DNA of 64,000 nucleotides. Origin: Tubiluchus corallicola. Lineage: Eukaryota > Priapulida > Priapulimorpha > Priapulimorphida > Tubiluchidae. Below, in pieces: positions 10,755 through 20,775 of this stretch. The notes under the pieces are model-generated. The model did no database searches and was not told the origin of the DNA. It was given only the letters and a program-made list of their open reading frames with translations. The position numbers and the translations under genes are program-made. How positions within the stretch are numbered: position 1 is the first letter of the stretch; each line of letters starts with the position of its first letter. Location of the stretch: the NCBI GenBank assembly GCA_030141605.1, contig JAQGDQ010001055.1, positions 1 to 64,000 of the forward strand, given 5' to 3'.

Positions 10755-10800
10755 TCTCTCTCTCACACACACACACACACACACTCACACACTCTGTCTC
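10755..10800. repeat. (TC)n(AC)n compound microsatellite
   Basis: TCTCTCTCTC runs directly into about ten AC units and then imperfect CACTC repeats. Confidence 0.85.
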
Positions 10801-11039
10801 CCGGTCGCTTACTAGACTCATAGTAACTATAGCTAATTTAATAGCCGTGTGTCACCATAATACGAAATAAAACAAAGCCGAAATAAAGTAAATGTTATGA
10901 GAAGAAGAAGAGTACTACTATTAATTCTAGGAGCATGACGAAATGAAATTTATGTGTGTTTTTTTCAGTAACGCTATAAAACTTATTAAAAAAGTTTTGC
11001 TGAAATTTTGGTAACTAAGGTACCGAACTACATGTTCTT

Positions 11040-11187
11040 TCACACCAACCTCTTTGTGGTTGACTTGGTGACCCTTGGTCTTTTCGCCACCCCGTCTCTT
11101 TTCCGTCTTTATTTTAGTTTTTACCTTTTGTTTATGTTTATTTTGTAACATTCAGAGACAAATAAATTTTTTACTTACTTACTCACA
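11040..11187 (+). mobile_element. LINE 3' fragment with (TTAC)n tail
   Basis: The sequence ends GACAAATAAATTTTTTACTTACTTACTC. The AATAAA-like signal plus (TTAC)n tail matches the form of the minus-strand fragment at 26649-26800 (GACAAATAAAGATACTTACTT). It is a 5'-truncated copy, and its upstream boundary is approximate. Confidence 0.5.
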
Positions 11188-11189
11188 CA

Positions 11190-12200
11190 CTATACTATAA
11201 ATGTTGCAAACAGATATTTTTACAATTATATAAGCCGTGTATTTTTTAGCATTTTAGTCGTATATAGTTTCTGTGTTGTTAGTGTCTTTGTGTCTCCATT
11301 GAATTGATCATATTTTCATGTCTAGATTCCTGATGTGGCTTTAAGTGCAGTAGCTTTATATAAAGTTATACAGTACAGTCGATAACTAGCCTCACTTCAA
11401 ATGATGGGGCTACGGTTAATGATTGCTACGTGCGATTTTCTCGCTTGCAGGACATCCTTGTGTACTTGTATTGCTTCGCCATATACCGCAGTGCTGTGTA
11501 CCGCCTCACTGTATACTAACTTGCCATATACTTCACCTTGCAGTACATTGCGCTGCAGTACGTGGGTATGTCCAGCAAGCACAAACATACCACATAGTGC
11601 ACATAGGCTGAAACCTATTTGCATATTTTTGATTGCTGGTTAACGCAGGCCTTTCTGTTTAATGCTCCTGAGAATATTTCTAGTGTTGTTTTCCAATGGC
11701 AGAAATACAAATAAGATAAACACATACAGCAATTAAGCCAGCACTTCTATTAGATAAATGAACAAAAGCAATACTAAATTAGTAAGTCTGAAAAATATCA
11801 TACCTCTGCCTGAGACTCTAGCCGAAGTCCTGCTTTTTGGGTAACTGTGCCAAGTTGCTAACTATTACACTGTATAATGTTACTAAGCAAAAGAATTTTG
11901 TCAGACCTTTATATGCATGAAAGTGATGAATTTTCTTGTTACACTTATACTCGACTGCTTGTTGTCAAGGTTGGTAGGGCACATATTAGCACAATTAAAG
12001 CTAGTATTGGGGTTTCTTTATAAAGTGTGTGCTCATCGCTTTATAAAATTTCAGTGCTTGAAATAAATTTAGAAAGTCGTCATTAAAATGAAACGTGCGA
12101 TGTAGTGAAAGAAAAATGTCAATATATCAGCATCGTTAAAACAAAACATTTCTAAACTTGGCATCGCTAAGCGAAGTCTTACTATGCAGTTGGTTGCCTC
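11190..12200. other. Unassigned sequence
   Basis: Overlapping frames on both strands at 11397-11643 arise from a low-complexity stretch rich in tgtaccgc/tatac-type words. No gene supported. Confidence 0.4.
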
Positions 12201-12201
12201 T

Positions 12202-12324
12202 AATTATAGTCAAGTAATAACCAGTTTAACATTAAGCCTTCAAATTATAGTCAAATAATAACCAGTTTAACATTAAGCCTTCAAATTATAGTCAAGTAAT
12301 AACCAGCTTAACATTAAGCCTTCA
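12202..12324. repeat. Tandem repeat, 3 x 41 bp
   Basis: Three nearly identical 41-bp units start at 12202, 12243 and 12284, each beginning aattatagtca and ending taagccttca. They differ at only a couple of positions, so the expansion is recent. Confidence 0.92.
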
Positions 12325-12816
12325 CACATTATCATTTAAGCAGTAGAACATAATCAATGTATTTCATTAATTGCAAGTAGAAGTTTAATTCAGTTCAAAA
12401 AATGACTACATTAACACATTCCTACATTCACTGTAAAACTGCAAAACTCAAAAACTGTAAAAGTTTGGACAATCAAATTTGAATATTTATACTACTTGAA
12501 AGAAGACAGATTTCAGTGGTGTTTGGCTGCCTTGAATAACATGCTTAAGGTCAAAGATATATTGCATATAAAAAAGTTTAAAATTTTATTTAATTGACGT
12601 ATATTAGGAAATCAAGTGAAAAGCAGATAGCTAATCATTACCAGGTTGGCATCAAGGATCATTATCACTCACTTGTGTTCTAATAACATATTTGGGGATG
12701 AATCTGTGAAGTAGAAACCAAGTTGGAAAATAAAAATTGCCATAAATTGCTATTGATATTGAACCGGGCATTTTTTCATATAAAAATGTTGGTTGTTGGT
12801 AGTGTGAAGTTATGTG

Positions 12817-13466
12817 CAGTAAATCCTTGTTTATATAGACTTCCGATATAACATATTATTTCTGAATTTATATCCTAATCAGACAAGTCTATTATAATGA
12901 AACCATGCATCCATAAACATTTTCCACAGGCAGTAAACTTAATAAAGCCAGATTGATCTTGCTTGTTATCGTCAACTATGGTTTCAGATACACATTACCT
13001 AGCATGTCTGTTTGTGTCCATAGAAATTTTTGTATTCATGCTGTGTTCATCTATATTAAGTTCTCTTATGAGCAGAAACTTATCAAATTTGTGCAAAAAT
13101 TTCTCCCATATTTGCAAAGAGCTACAGTCAACCACTTATTATTAAATGCTGTTAAGCACCACTTCGAAGAAAGCTGCTAAATTGGGTTGATTCAGTGAAT
13201 ACTAATCCTCTTGTTTAACATTTTAATTCAAGTGTTAAATTCTATATAGTCAAATGAAAAAAGTTTATCAACTAGCAGGTACTGTTACGTCATTTCAAGG
13301 GAATTGTTTAGTTTACCAGAAGCAGTAAATATTTAAAAGTGACTAAACTAAACTGCACTGGTTATTTCCAATATGACATACTCATATATGAGGATAGTAT
13401 GTTCCAGGGTGTATTTGTATGGACTACCCTTCCCCCTAATTAGTCCATTGTAATGAGGATTTACTG
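12817..13466. mobile_element. Old pogo/Tigger-like element, 650 bp
   Basis: Left end CAGTAAATCCTTGTTTATAT matches the reverse complement of the right end (AGGATTTACTG) perfectly over 11 bases, then imperfectly for about 15 more. The flanking dinucleotides are tg and ca, each one transition from TA, so an eroded TA duplication is plausible. The ends resemble the family at 5888-6340. No transposase frame survives. Confidence 0.6.
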
Positions 13467-13559
13467 CAATTTCAGTGCCAGAAAACATTCCAGCTCATAC
13501 ATAATAAGGCGCGACATGCCTAGCTGAAAGGCTGTAATAATTAATGGTCTCAAGTTACT

Positions 13560-13617
13560 ATAGTGACTAAAATGGGGAGAGGGACAAGATAGTGACTAAA
13601 ATGGGGAGAGGGACAAG
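13560..13617. repeat. Perfect tandem duplication, 2 x 29 bp
   Basis: A unit beginning atagtgactaaaatgg is present twice without mismatch (13560-13588, 13589-13617). Confidence 0.95.
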
Positions 13618-14191
13618 AAACGGTGAAATTGCTGCAATCCCGCAAGCCAGTGCTAGCAACTGGGAATTTTTATCACTTGTCAAGCAGTACATCTACAGTG
13701 GTACCTTTCCTATTACTTTGACCTATTATTGTTTGTTTGTTGCACTCCTATATTTATATATAAGTCATCAGTAAATATTGAATAAGCCTTCATCTTACAA
13801 ACATTATAAATAGGCAAACATTTCATCATAACGTTAACCATCGTGAATGTATGTAAATTTCTAAATATAGTTATAGTGCAATACAAAATCAAGTATTTTG
13901 TTGTTGAGATGTGAAATAATCTCTAAATCATATTTTTGTAGGATTTTACAGAGTTTGTTGCTGTGCTGTTGCACAGTACCTACCCCAAGTCACCAAAAAA
14001 TGCTGAGTTGTTGCTATTCAATTTTTGACATTGTATTTGTGTTTACTATTTAATCAAATGTAGATATACAAGTTATACAAATTTGATTTGCAATTATATT
14101 TCCTATGTATTTTTCAGATTGATTTTGAGTATTTTTGTTAAAGCTTTCTAGTCATCATTACGTACAATCACAGAGGATTTTATAACTGAAG

Positions 14192-17100
14192 ATGGATACA
14201 TCAGATACAGTTGGAAGTGAAACAGGTGATACAAAGAAGCATGGAAGTGGAGACACAGCTGATGCCTGGGGATTTTCTAGGTAAGAAAACTAAACTTGTG
14301 TATTAGTTAATTAGAATTTATGAATTTTTATAATTACAATTTCATTGCATATTGTTTAACACCAAACGTTTTATAGTTATTTCTTGCTCTTATGTTATTT
14401 AATTAATAGGCATTCTAATAACTTTTTTATTAGTTTCCATGAGCCAAAAATAGGCAGTATAAATCTGCTAACCACTATATACATAAACATAGAAGGTTTT
14501 TTTATTTATTATTACTGAACAGCTATGCTAAATCAGAAAAATTTAGAACGACATCGTTGAACTTTTCTTTTACTTCAGCTGCCTAGCTATTTCTTAACAA
14601 AAGGTATGATGATTTTTGAAAAAAATGTCTTGTTAAAGTCAATTTTGCTTGTTTTAGTCCTTCTACTGTGGTGCCACAAAATCTGCCTCCTTTTGACATG
14701 CCAGAGGAGTTAGCTTACAAGATGGATTACCCTCGACGTGGTAGAGCTATTATTATCAACAACAAAACATTTCATCCTAAAACTGAAATGAATGAACGAC
14801 ATGGTAACATTGCAAAACTTAATTTAATTATACTGAATAATTTTTGATATTCTTTAACCTTCCGCCACTGAAGTGGGTGCAATAACTCAGCAGTCATCTT
14901 TATTAGTTATGTCATTTTGACATGAAGTCGCCAATACCTATCGTTTTCTGTATTTAAATGATCATCTATTTACTGTAAGCAGATGTCATTTGACCTCTTG
15001 TGCATCACTTACTTTGATTGTAATATTAATTACAACTCATTTGGGCCTGTTTCACCACCAGTGCTGGTATAGTTGGCATGCTACACATTTTTGGCAAAGT
15101 ATGTTAACTAGCTTTGAAATTTATCTTTGTTGTTGAAAAATGGAGCATATTAGGCCTTGGAGGGCAAACAGAGTGATGTAACATAACTCAATAAATAAAG
15201 CCTTGCCTTCTGACGATTTTTTTCTTACGATTTGTTATGTGCACACTTGATACAACTTTCGCTAGTACAGCAAAGTAATCAAAGATATGGCATAGGTCTT
15301 GTGACCAACAGAAGTGGTACAGTATCATTTCTTCCATATTTATGCACGTGGTCCATTATGCCCCACTGCTGTATGCGCATGACCATGAAATATTTACATT
15401 GGCTGAGGGTTAACACTGAATAAAAACAATTTTTTTAGTTCATGTATGAAAACATCATTTCCAACATAACTGTTTGAAAGAAACAAAGATTTATATTTTA
15501 GATCTAAATTTAGATTGTCAATAGTTGCTTAGTCATTATATGGCTCTGACATTTTATTATTTATACAGAATATGATAACCAAGAACAAATTTGCTTTTAA
15601 TATAATTTCAAAATAAAGTTTTCTCAAATATTATTTTGAGCTTGTGCAAGGCAACAGTTTACATGTTCAGTTTTATGCATTTTTGTTTTCATAATCAAGT
15701 AAAACTAAATACTGAATAAAGAAACATTTTTGTATCCAATCTAACTGCTCTGGGGAAAGCAAAGATTTTCTTTTTAGATCTAAATTTTGCATGTTTTGGC
15801 ATTTGATGCAGTTAAATAATAAGCAAAAAAAGCAAAAATGAGTTCACTAGAAGCAGTTGTTTTAAAATTGCATTTGAGAGTATAATTTGATCTTAACATA
15901 TTGCATTTGAGAGTATTTGATCTTGGCTTAATGCATATTTGAGGGTGTATTTGATCTTGGAATGCAAAATGTTTTTCAGACCTGCAAGAATGTGTTTTAG
16001 CCTTTTGTAATTGGTCACCTTACTTTGGTTCTGCATTATCTAGTGCTTACTGCCCTAGTCACATTGTAAAACTTTTTCAGGCACCAATACTGATGCAAGT
16101 AACCTGTACAATCAGCTCAATAAACTAGGTTTTGATGTGTCAAGATATGATGATCTTACAAGAAAAAGTGTACAACAGGTTTTGAATTTAGGTATGCCTA
16201 TTTGGAGATTTCCTCCCTTTTTACACGTGATATGATAATTATTTGCAGTTTAACAGTCATTTTCCTAGAAATTAATTCTTTATGGTCTTGTACCATTTCC
16301 AATGTGGCCATTATTTCTTGTCACTAAAACTTTTTTGTAGTTGAAGAAATAAAGCGACACATTTTTATTGTTAGCAGCAGTAATGATTTCATTGTGACAT
16401 GTTTAGACTAGCTAGCTATCTTGTCAAGCAAACTCGCCAGGTAACACACAAGTGTGTTGACACTGTTCAGACTAGAGAGCAAAACTTGATGCGAGTCACT
16501 CTCTGACAATAAGCGCTAGCTAACACTCACTTCTCATTCGCTGCAAGAAGTGTCGAGAGTAACTTGCTCTGATGTCCCCCTAGAAATCAACTCGCAGTAA
16601 CTTTCAGAGAGTTTACAATTTCTTGCTGACAGTAACTCACAAAGTATTTCACACTTGCGAGTTTGCTGTCAGAGAGAGAACTCATCACAGAAAATTCGTT
16701 AGTCTGAACGTGCCTTTTGAAAACCTGAAACTTGTTAGTCTGAAATTTTGTGTGACATCATAATACAGCTCTGCAAATTGTAAAAAGCAAGATGCATGTC
16801 ATAAATCGTCTGAAGTCAAAACAATTGGTAATATCGTAACTTAAGCAGCTGTGTAATTTATTAAATAATTATACTCTGCAAGCTTTGCCCGGGGGTCTGA
16901 GTTTGACTGAGTGCTGTTTTAGTTTATAGACAAATTTACTTCTATCCTGTTTCTTGAATTTAGGGATGAACCTAATGGGCTGGTCTCCCAATATGTCTAA
17001 ATAGAGAATGTAATTTCAAAATTGCTTCACGATCACTCTATCACAGAAGTTCCCAACCTTTTGTTGATGGCTACCCCTTTCCAGAACCCTGCATCATTGT

Positions 17101-19709
17101 GCGACCCCACGAAGAACATAATCACATGTTATACTATTAAACTTCATTACCATTCACATTTATTAATTTTAACAATGGGTGATTGTTTCACTAATTAATT
17201 AATATGGTGGTTGCATCTGTTTCTCAGCAACCAGTATGGCAATGCAATAGGTATCCAAGAAGATCCAATGTAAAATGAATAGCGACATGGGCAGTGTACA
17301 CTATACATAAGTGTACAACATGGAACATTGCGCATTTTCATTTTCCCAGAAAATCAAGCACTGTTATGCTGCATTTAGAGCGGGAAAACCCAGTTGCACT
17401 TTCCAAAACAAAATGATGTAATGAGAGACTGAGGAAACAAGACCTACCTACATACTTTCATGAAAACTGCATTTCTTAAAAATAGTTTTTGGACTAGCCC
17501 CTGACCCCACAAAAAGGTTGGGAACCCATGCTCTGTCGTATCTCTGGCTAAACACCTCTCCAGATAATAATCGTCATTATCGTCATCTCTTCTTCATCAT
17601 CGTCATTATAATAATAATCATCATCATCATCATTAGGCAAAACACAACGACAGATGCAGTTTGCTCAAAGTAGCATGGGAAAGTAAAAAAGTCACCCTGC
17701 AACTTGTCGCTTCTTACAACTAACATGATCATTAAAATTATTATTTTGCTAGCTGCTAAAGAGGATCACTCAGATGCTGATTGTTTTCTCATGGCCATGT
17801 TGAGCCATGGCGAGGAGGGGGTGATTTACGGGACGGACGGAGAAATGCCGCTGGATGATATAACGGCTCCATTTAAAGGACCAAAGTGTAAGAGTCTGGC
17901 CGGGAAACCAAAAATATTTTTTATTCAGGTGTGCTATTGCATTTTTTTATCATTTAATAAACTGGTTGGCATGTGATAAATTTGATTTAACTTTTGTATC
18001 AACAAAAATGGCAAAGAATAGAACACCTATGAGCAAACGAAAAATATTTTTTTATAAAACTTTAAATTTTATCTAGTGGTTGCCAATCTTTCTTTATTGG
18101 TACGATATGAGATTATGCACTCTGTTCTCTGTTTATTGGACTAATATTATTGTTAATGTTTATTGGCAAAGTTTTGTGTAAGTATTAAATGAATTAGCAA
18201 TAACTTAGGAATGGGTGAGAGTGAACATGCATTACTTGCTTGCGCTTTTGTCAGTGGCAATATACAGATTCCTTTTTAACAAAAATTTGCGATATTATGA
18301 AACTGTACTACTTATGTGAACTCAAAATAGTAGTATTCTAGAGTATAGAATTGTTACAGTATCAAAAAGTTTTGAATAGTTTTTATCATCTTACAGATTA
18401 TTAAGTGGAGAAAAGTTTAACAAAAAGATGTCTGTGAATTTAATGGACTCTGCTACTGTTATGTGAACTGAAAATAGTAGCATTGTACAACCAATTTTGA
18501 GCCATTATGCCTCCTTACAGATAGACACATGGTTGAACAGTAATGCCCATAAAATTAAATTAGAATTGGGATGGTGTGTGAGACTTTCATTTACCTTTTT
18601 CCAGGCCTGTCGAGGGACATCTTTAGATTCAGGAATAGAAGTTGCAGATGCAGAAACGGCAGAGGAGATAATTCCAGAAAATATGGGTGATGAAGTAGAT
18701 GCCCGGATTTTGCAGAAAATTCCGGTAGAAGCAGACTTCCTAATGTGCTATTCTGTAGTCAAAGGTAAGAGCCACTGTTGGAGATGATAGTGGGCACTGG
18801 ACATCCTCATGTATTCTTGATTGTTTGCTCATTCATGGTGGGCTTGTAGTAGTGGGCACTGGGCATCCTCATGTATTCTTGATTGTTTGCTCATTCATGA
18901 TGGGCATGTAGTAGTGGGCACTGGGCATCCTCATGTATTCTTGATTGTTTGCTCATTCATGATGGGCATGTAGTAGTGGGCACTGGGCATCCTCATGTAT
19001 TCTTGATTGGTTGCTCATTGATGGTGGGCATGTAGTAGTGGGCACTGGGCTTCCTCATGTATTCTTGATTGTTTGCTCATTCATGGTGGGCATGTAGCTT
19101 TGTCATCTTGTCACTTGATGGTAGAGAAATATCACTTGAAAGGCCTGATTTACTTTCGAAAATTCACCTGAAAAAATATTTTATACAGTCGTATCATAGG
19201 AAAGCATCATCTTTTGCAACTACTGAATTTCTTACCATGTTGTACGAGTTTGACTGTAATCTTGGCTATGATTTTTGACTTTTGTTAACAAACAAATCCT
19301 ATTATCTTTTCAATCTGTTGATGGATTTTGTCTGTTGATTTGAAATGCCAGTATGCTAGAATAAATGACACTCTGCTTTTTTTAACAACTATATTTGTTT
19401 CTTCTTTTAACTGTCTTATTTCATTGACACTATTTCGTTTTAATTATTTTTGAATTGTTGTTTTCAGGTTATTTTTCATGGCGGAATTCTTCTAGAGGTT
19501 CATGGTTTATACAATGTTTGTGTAGGGCGTTAGAACTGTTTGCCGACAAGTTAGAATTTGTTCGTCTAATGACCAGGGTTAATCGAATGGTGGCCTACGA
19601 GTTTGAATCAAATGCTTCACAGTGGCACATGAACAGAAAAAAACAGATACCTTGCATAAGTTCTATGTTAACAAAAGATTTGTATCTACAACCAAAAAAG
19701 TTGCAGTAA
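14192..19709 (+). CDS. Effector caspase (caspase-3/7-like), six exons, 307 aa
   Basis: Coding exons are 14192-14280, 14658-14803, 16081-16191, 17753-17928, 18605-18764 and 19468-19709. All introns are GT...AG and the phases agree throughout (924 nt including stop). The product is a cysteine protease that cuts after Asp during apoptosis. The prodomain is short (about 45 residues, no CARD or DED), as in executioner caspases. Landmarks are R77 in MNERHGT (S1 pocket), catalytic H134 in MLSHGEEG, catalytic C176 in IQACRGT and R233 in YFSWRNS. The His-Cys spacing of 42 equals that of human caspase-3. The interdomain linker is 13 residues longer than in caspase-3 and contains DEVD (203-206). An in-frame TAA at 14183-14185 precedes the ATG. 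The exon opens at an acceptor (14116-14117), so a 5' UTR exon lies upstream. It is convergent with ZO-1. Confidence 0.95.
15840..15962. repeat. Degenerate tandem repeat in caspase intron 2
   Basis: Three diverged copies of a unit like gcatttgagagtatttgatc lie in a row, with small insertions and deletions between them. Confidence 0.6.
16396..16714 (-). mobile_element. MITE family A, copy 1 (caspase intron 3), 319 bp
   Basis: In the minus orientation it begins GGCACGTTCAGACTAA and ends CTAGTCTAAACATGTC, imperfect inverted repeats. The interior has many short recurring words (gagttactgtca, cgagtttgc, agagagtaactc). It aligns along its length with 31383-31688, which lies in the opposite orientation inside a ZO-1 intron. 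No coding capacity. Target duplication not resolved, superfamily unknown. Confidence 0.75.
17044..17530. mobile_element. Old hAT-type element, 487 bp (caspase intron 3)
   Basis: Left end CAGAAGTTCCCAACCTTTTG and right end AAAAGGTTGGGAACCCATG are inverted copies. Flanking words ctctatca (17036-17043) and ctctgtcg (17531-17538) match at six of eight positions, with both differences transitions, as for an eroded 8-bp duplication. The phrases near the ends (ggctacccct, gcgaccccac) resemble Charlie/ZBED-type hAT ends. No transposase remains. Confidence 0.75.
17568..17635. repeat. (ATC/ATT)n trinucleotide repeat
   Basis: Imperfect TCATCG/TCATTA/TAATAA triplets ending in five TCA units. Confidence 0.8.
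17753..17928 (+). CDS. Caspase exon 4: large subunit with catalytic His
   Basis: Encodes residues 116-174. [20 protein letters not shown] carries catalytic H134, and KPKIFFIQ ends the exon just before the active-site pentapeptide, so the QACRG motif is split across an intron between Q and A. Confidence 0.95.
18605..18764 (+). CDS. Caspase exon 5: catalytic Cys and interdomain linker
   Basis: Starts [10 protein letters not shown] (C176), continues through an acidic linker (residues 182-206) with Asp candidates D182, D189 and D206, and ends [15 protein letters not shown], the start of the small subunit. DEVD is encoded at 18689-18700. Confidence 0.95.
18788..19097. repeat. Minisatellite, exactly 5 x 62 bp, in caspase intron 5
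   Basis: Units begin at 18788, 18850, 18912, 18974 and 19036, each starting tagtgggcactggg and ending ggcatgtag or a close variant. Period is constant at 62 and divergence is a few substitutions per unit. The array begins 23 bases after the exon 5 donor. Confidence 0.95.
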
Positions 19710-20752
19710 TTATCATGGTTTTATTCTGTCGTGCCGGTGTTTATTTATAAGTTTGTCTCTTGAAATGATGTTATTTTTCTTCGAGTATCAACTTTGCATC
19801 GTGTTGTTGTTTTTTACTAGAATTTATAGTATCGCTATCAGTTTTTGTACATGCTTTGTGTTTTACGTACAAATTTGTTTGTAATAATTTTTTAATTAAC
19901 ATGTGCTAAAAGATTATGTGGTATATAGTGTCTGAAAATCTTTTGAAAAGATTGTTGTTTTTGAAGCGTGGTGTCACATGTGCATGAAGTTACTTACAAT
20001 TAAAGGAAAATGCAATATTTTTTGCTTACAGCTACAAAACACAATCAATTTTTTATAAAATTATGTGTAAGCGCATATTTCCAGAAATAGAATTACTGTA
20101 TAACCCGAGATTTTTTGACTTGTTAAAATATTTTCATTAAATTGTTTCTCTATCACCACTGCTTGCAATTGTTCAATCTGTGATTGTAAGTTTATGCTGT
20201 TTGTAATCAAATTCTTGCCATAAAATGAATAGTGAATCATTTATACAGAAATCAAATGTGGATTATACTTGAGTCAAGTCTGACCTTTGTAATAGCAGCA
20301 AATAATTAAAATAGTTGACAATTTAATGTGATCGAATTAGTTGGCTTTAACTCAATTATAGAGTTTTTAGCATAGTGGCTAGTACATTCTCTGACTGTGA
20401 TCAGCCAGAATTAATAAACATAACAGTTTCTGTATAATCGACAATTAACCTGATGGCTAATTAATTGGAGGAGGAACGTGTGACCTCAGATCATAAGTTC
20501 TGGGTTCAAATCTTTTGCGTCACAATTTTCAGCACCTTCGTCCTTCAACATATACCACTAGGTTCATCCATTTTGGCTCATCACAGTTCAGTGTCTAAAA
20601 ATTGTAGTCAGACAGTTGTTAAAACATTTTTTTTGATATTTATAGTTGAAGATTCATGTCATATATAGGCAGGTTGTACAAAATGCTTTGTGTAATTATT
20701 AAATTTTCACTATGTGGTGCTGTATTTATTATCTGCTGTTTTATTAGTTTGC

Positions 20753-20758
20753 AATAAA
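20753..20758 (+). terminator. Possible caspase poly(A) signal
   Basis: AATAAA in the context gcaataaagtt, about 1.04 kb after the stop codon. It is a plausible 3' UTR end, but no transcript evidence is available. Confidence 0.4.
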
Positions 20759-20775
20759 GTTTACTATAAATGTGA

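Noticed and set aside
17704-17976. Methionine start in the frame over caspase exon 4
   Set aside because: The frame begins in intron sequence. The true exon starts at 17753 after a tag acceptor, and the upstream Met is not used in the phased model.
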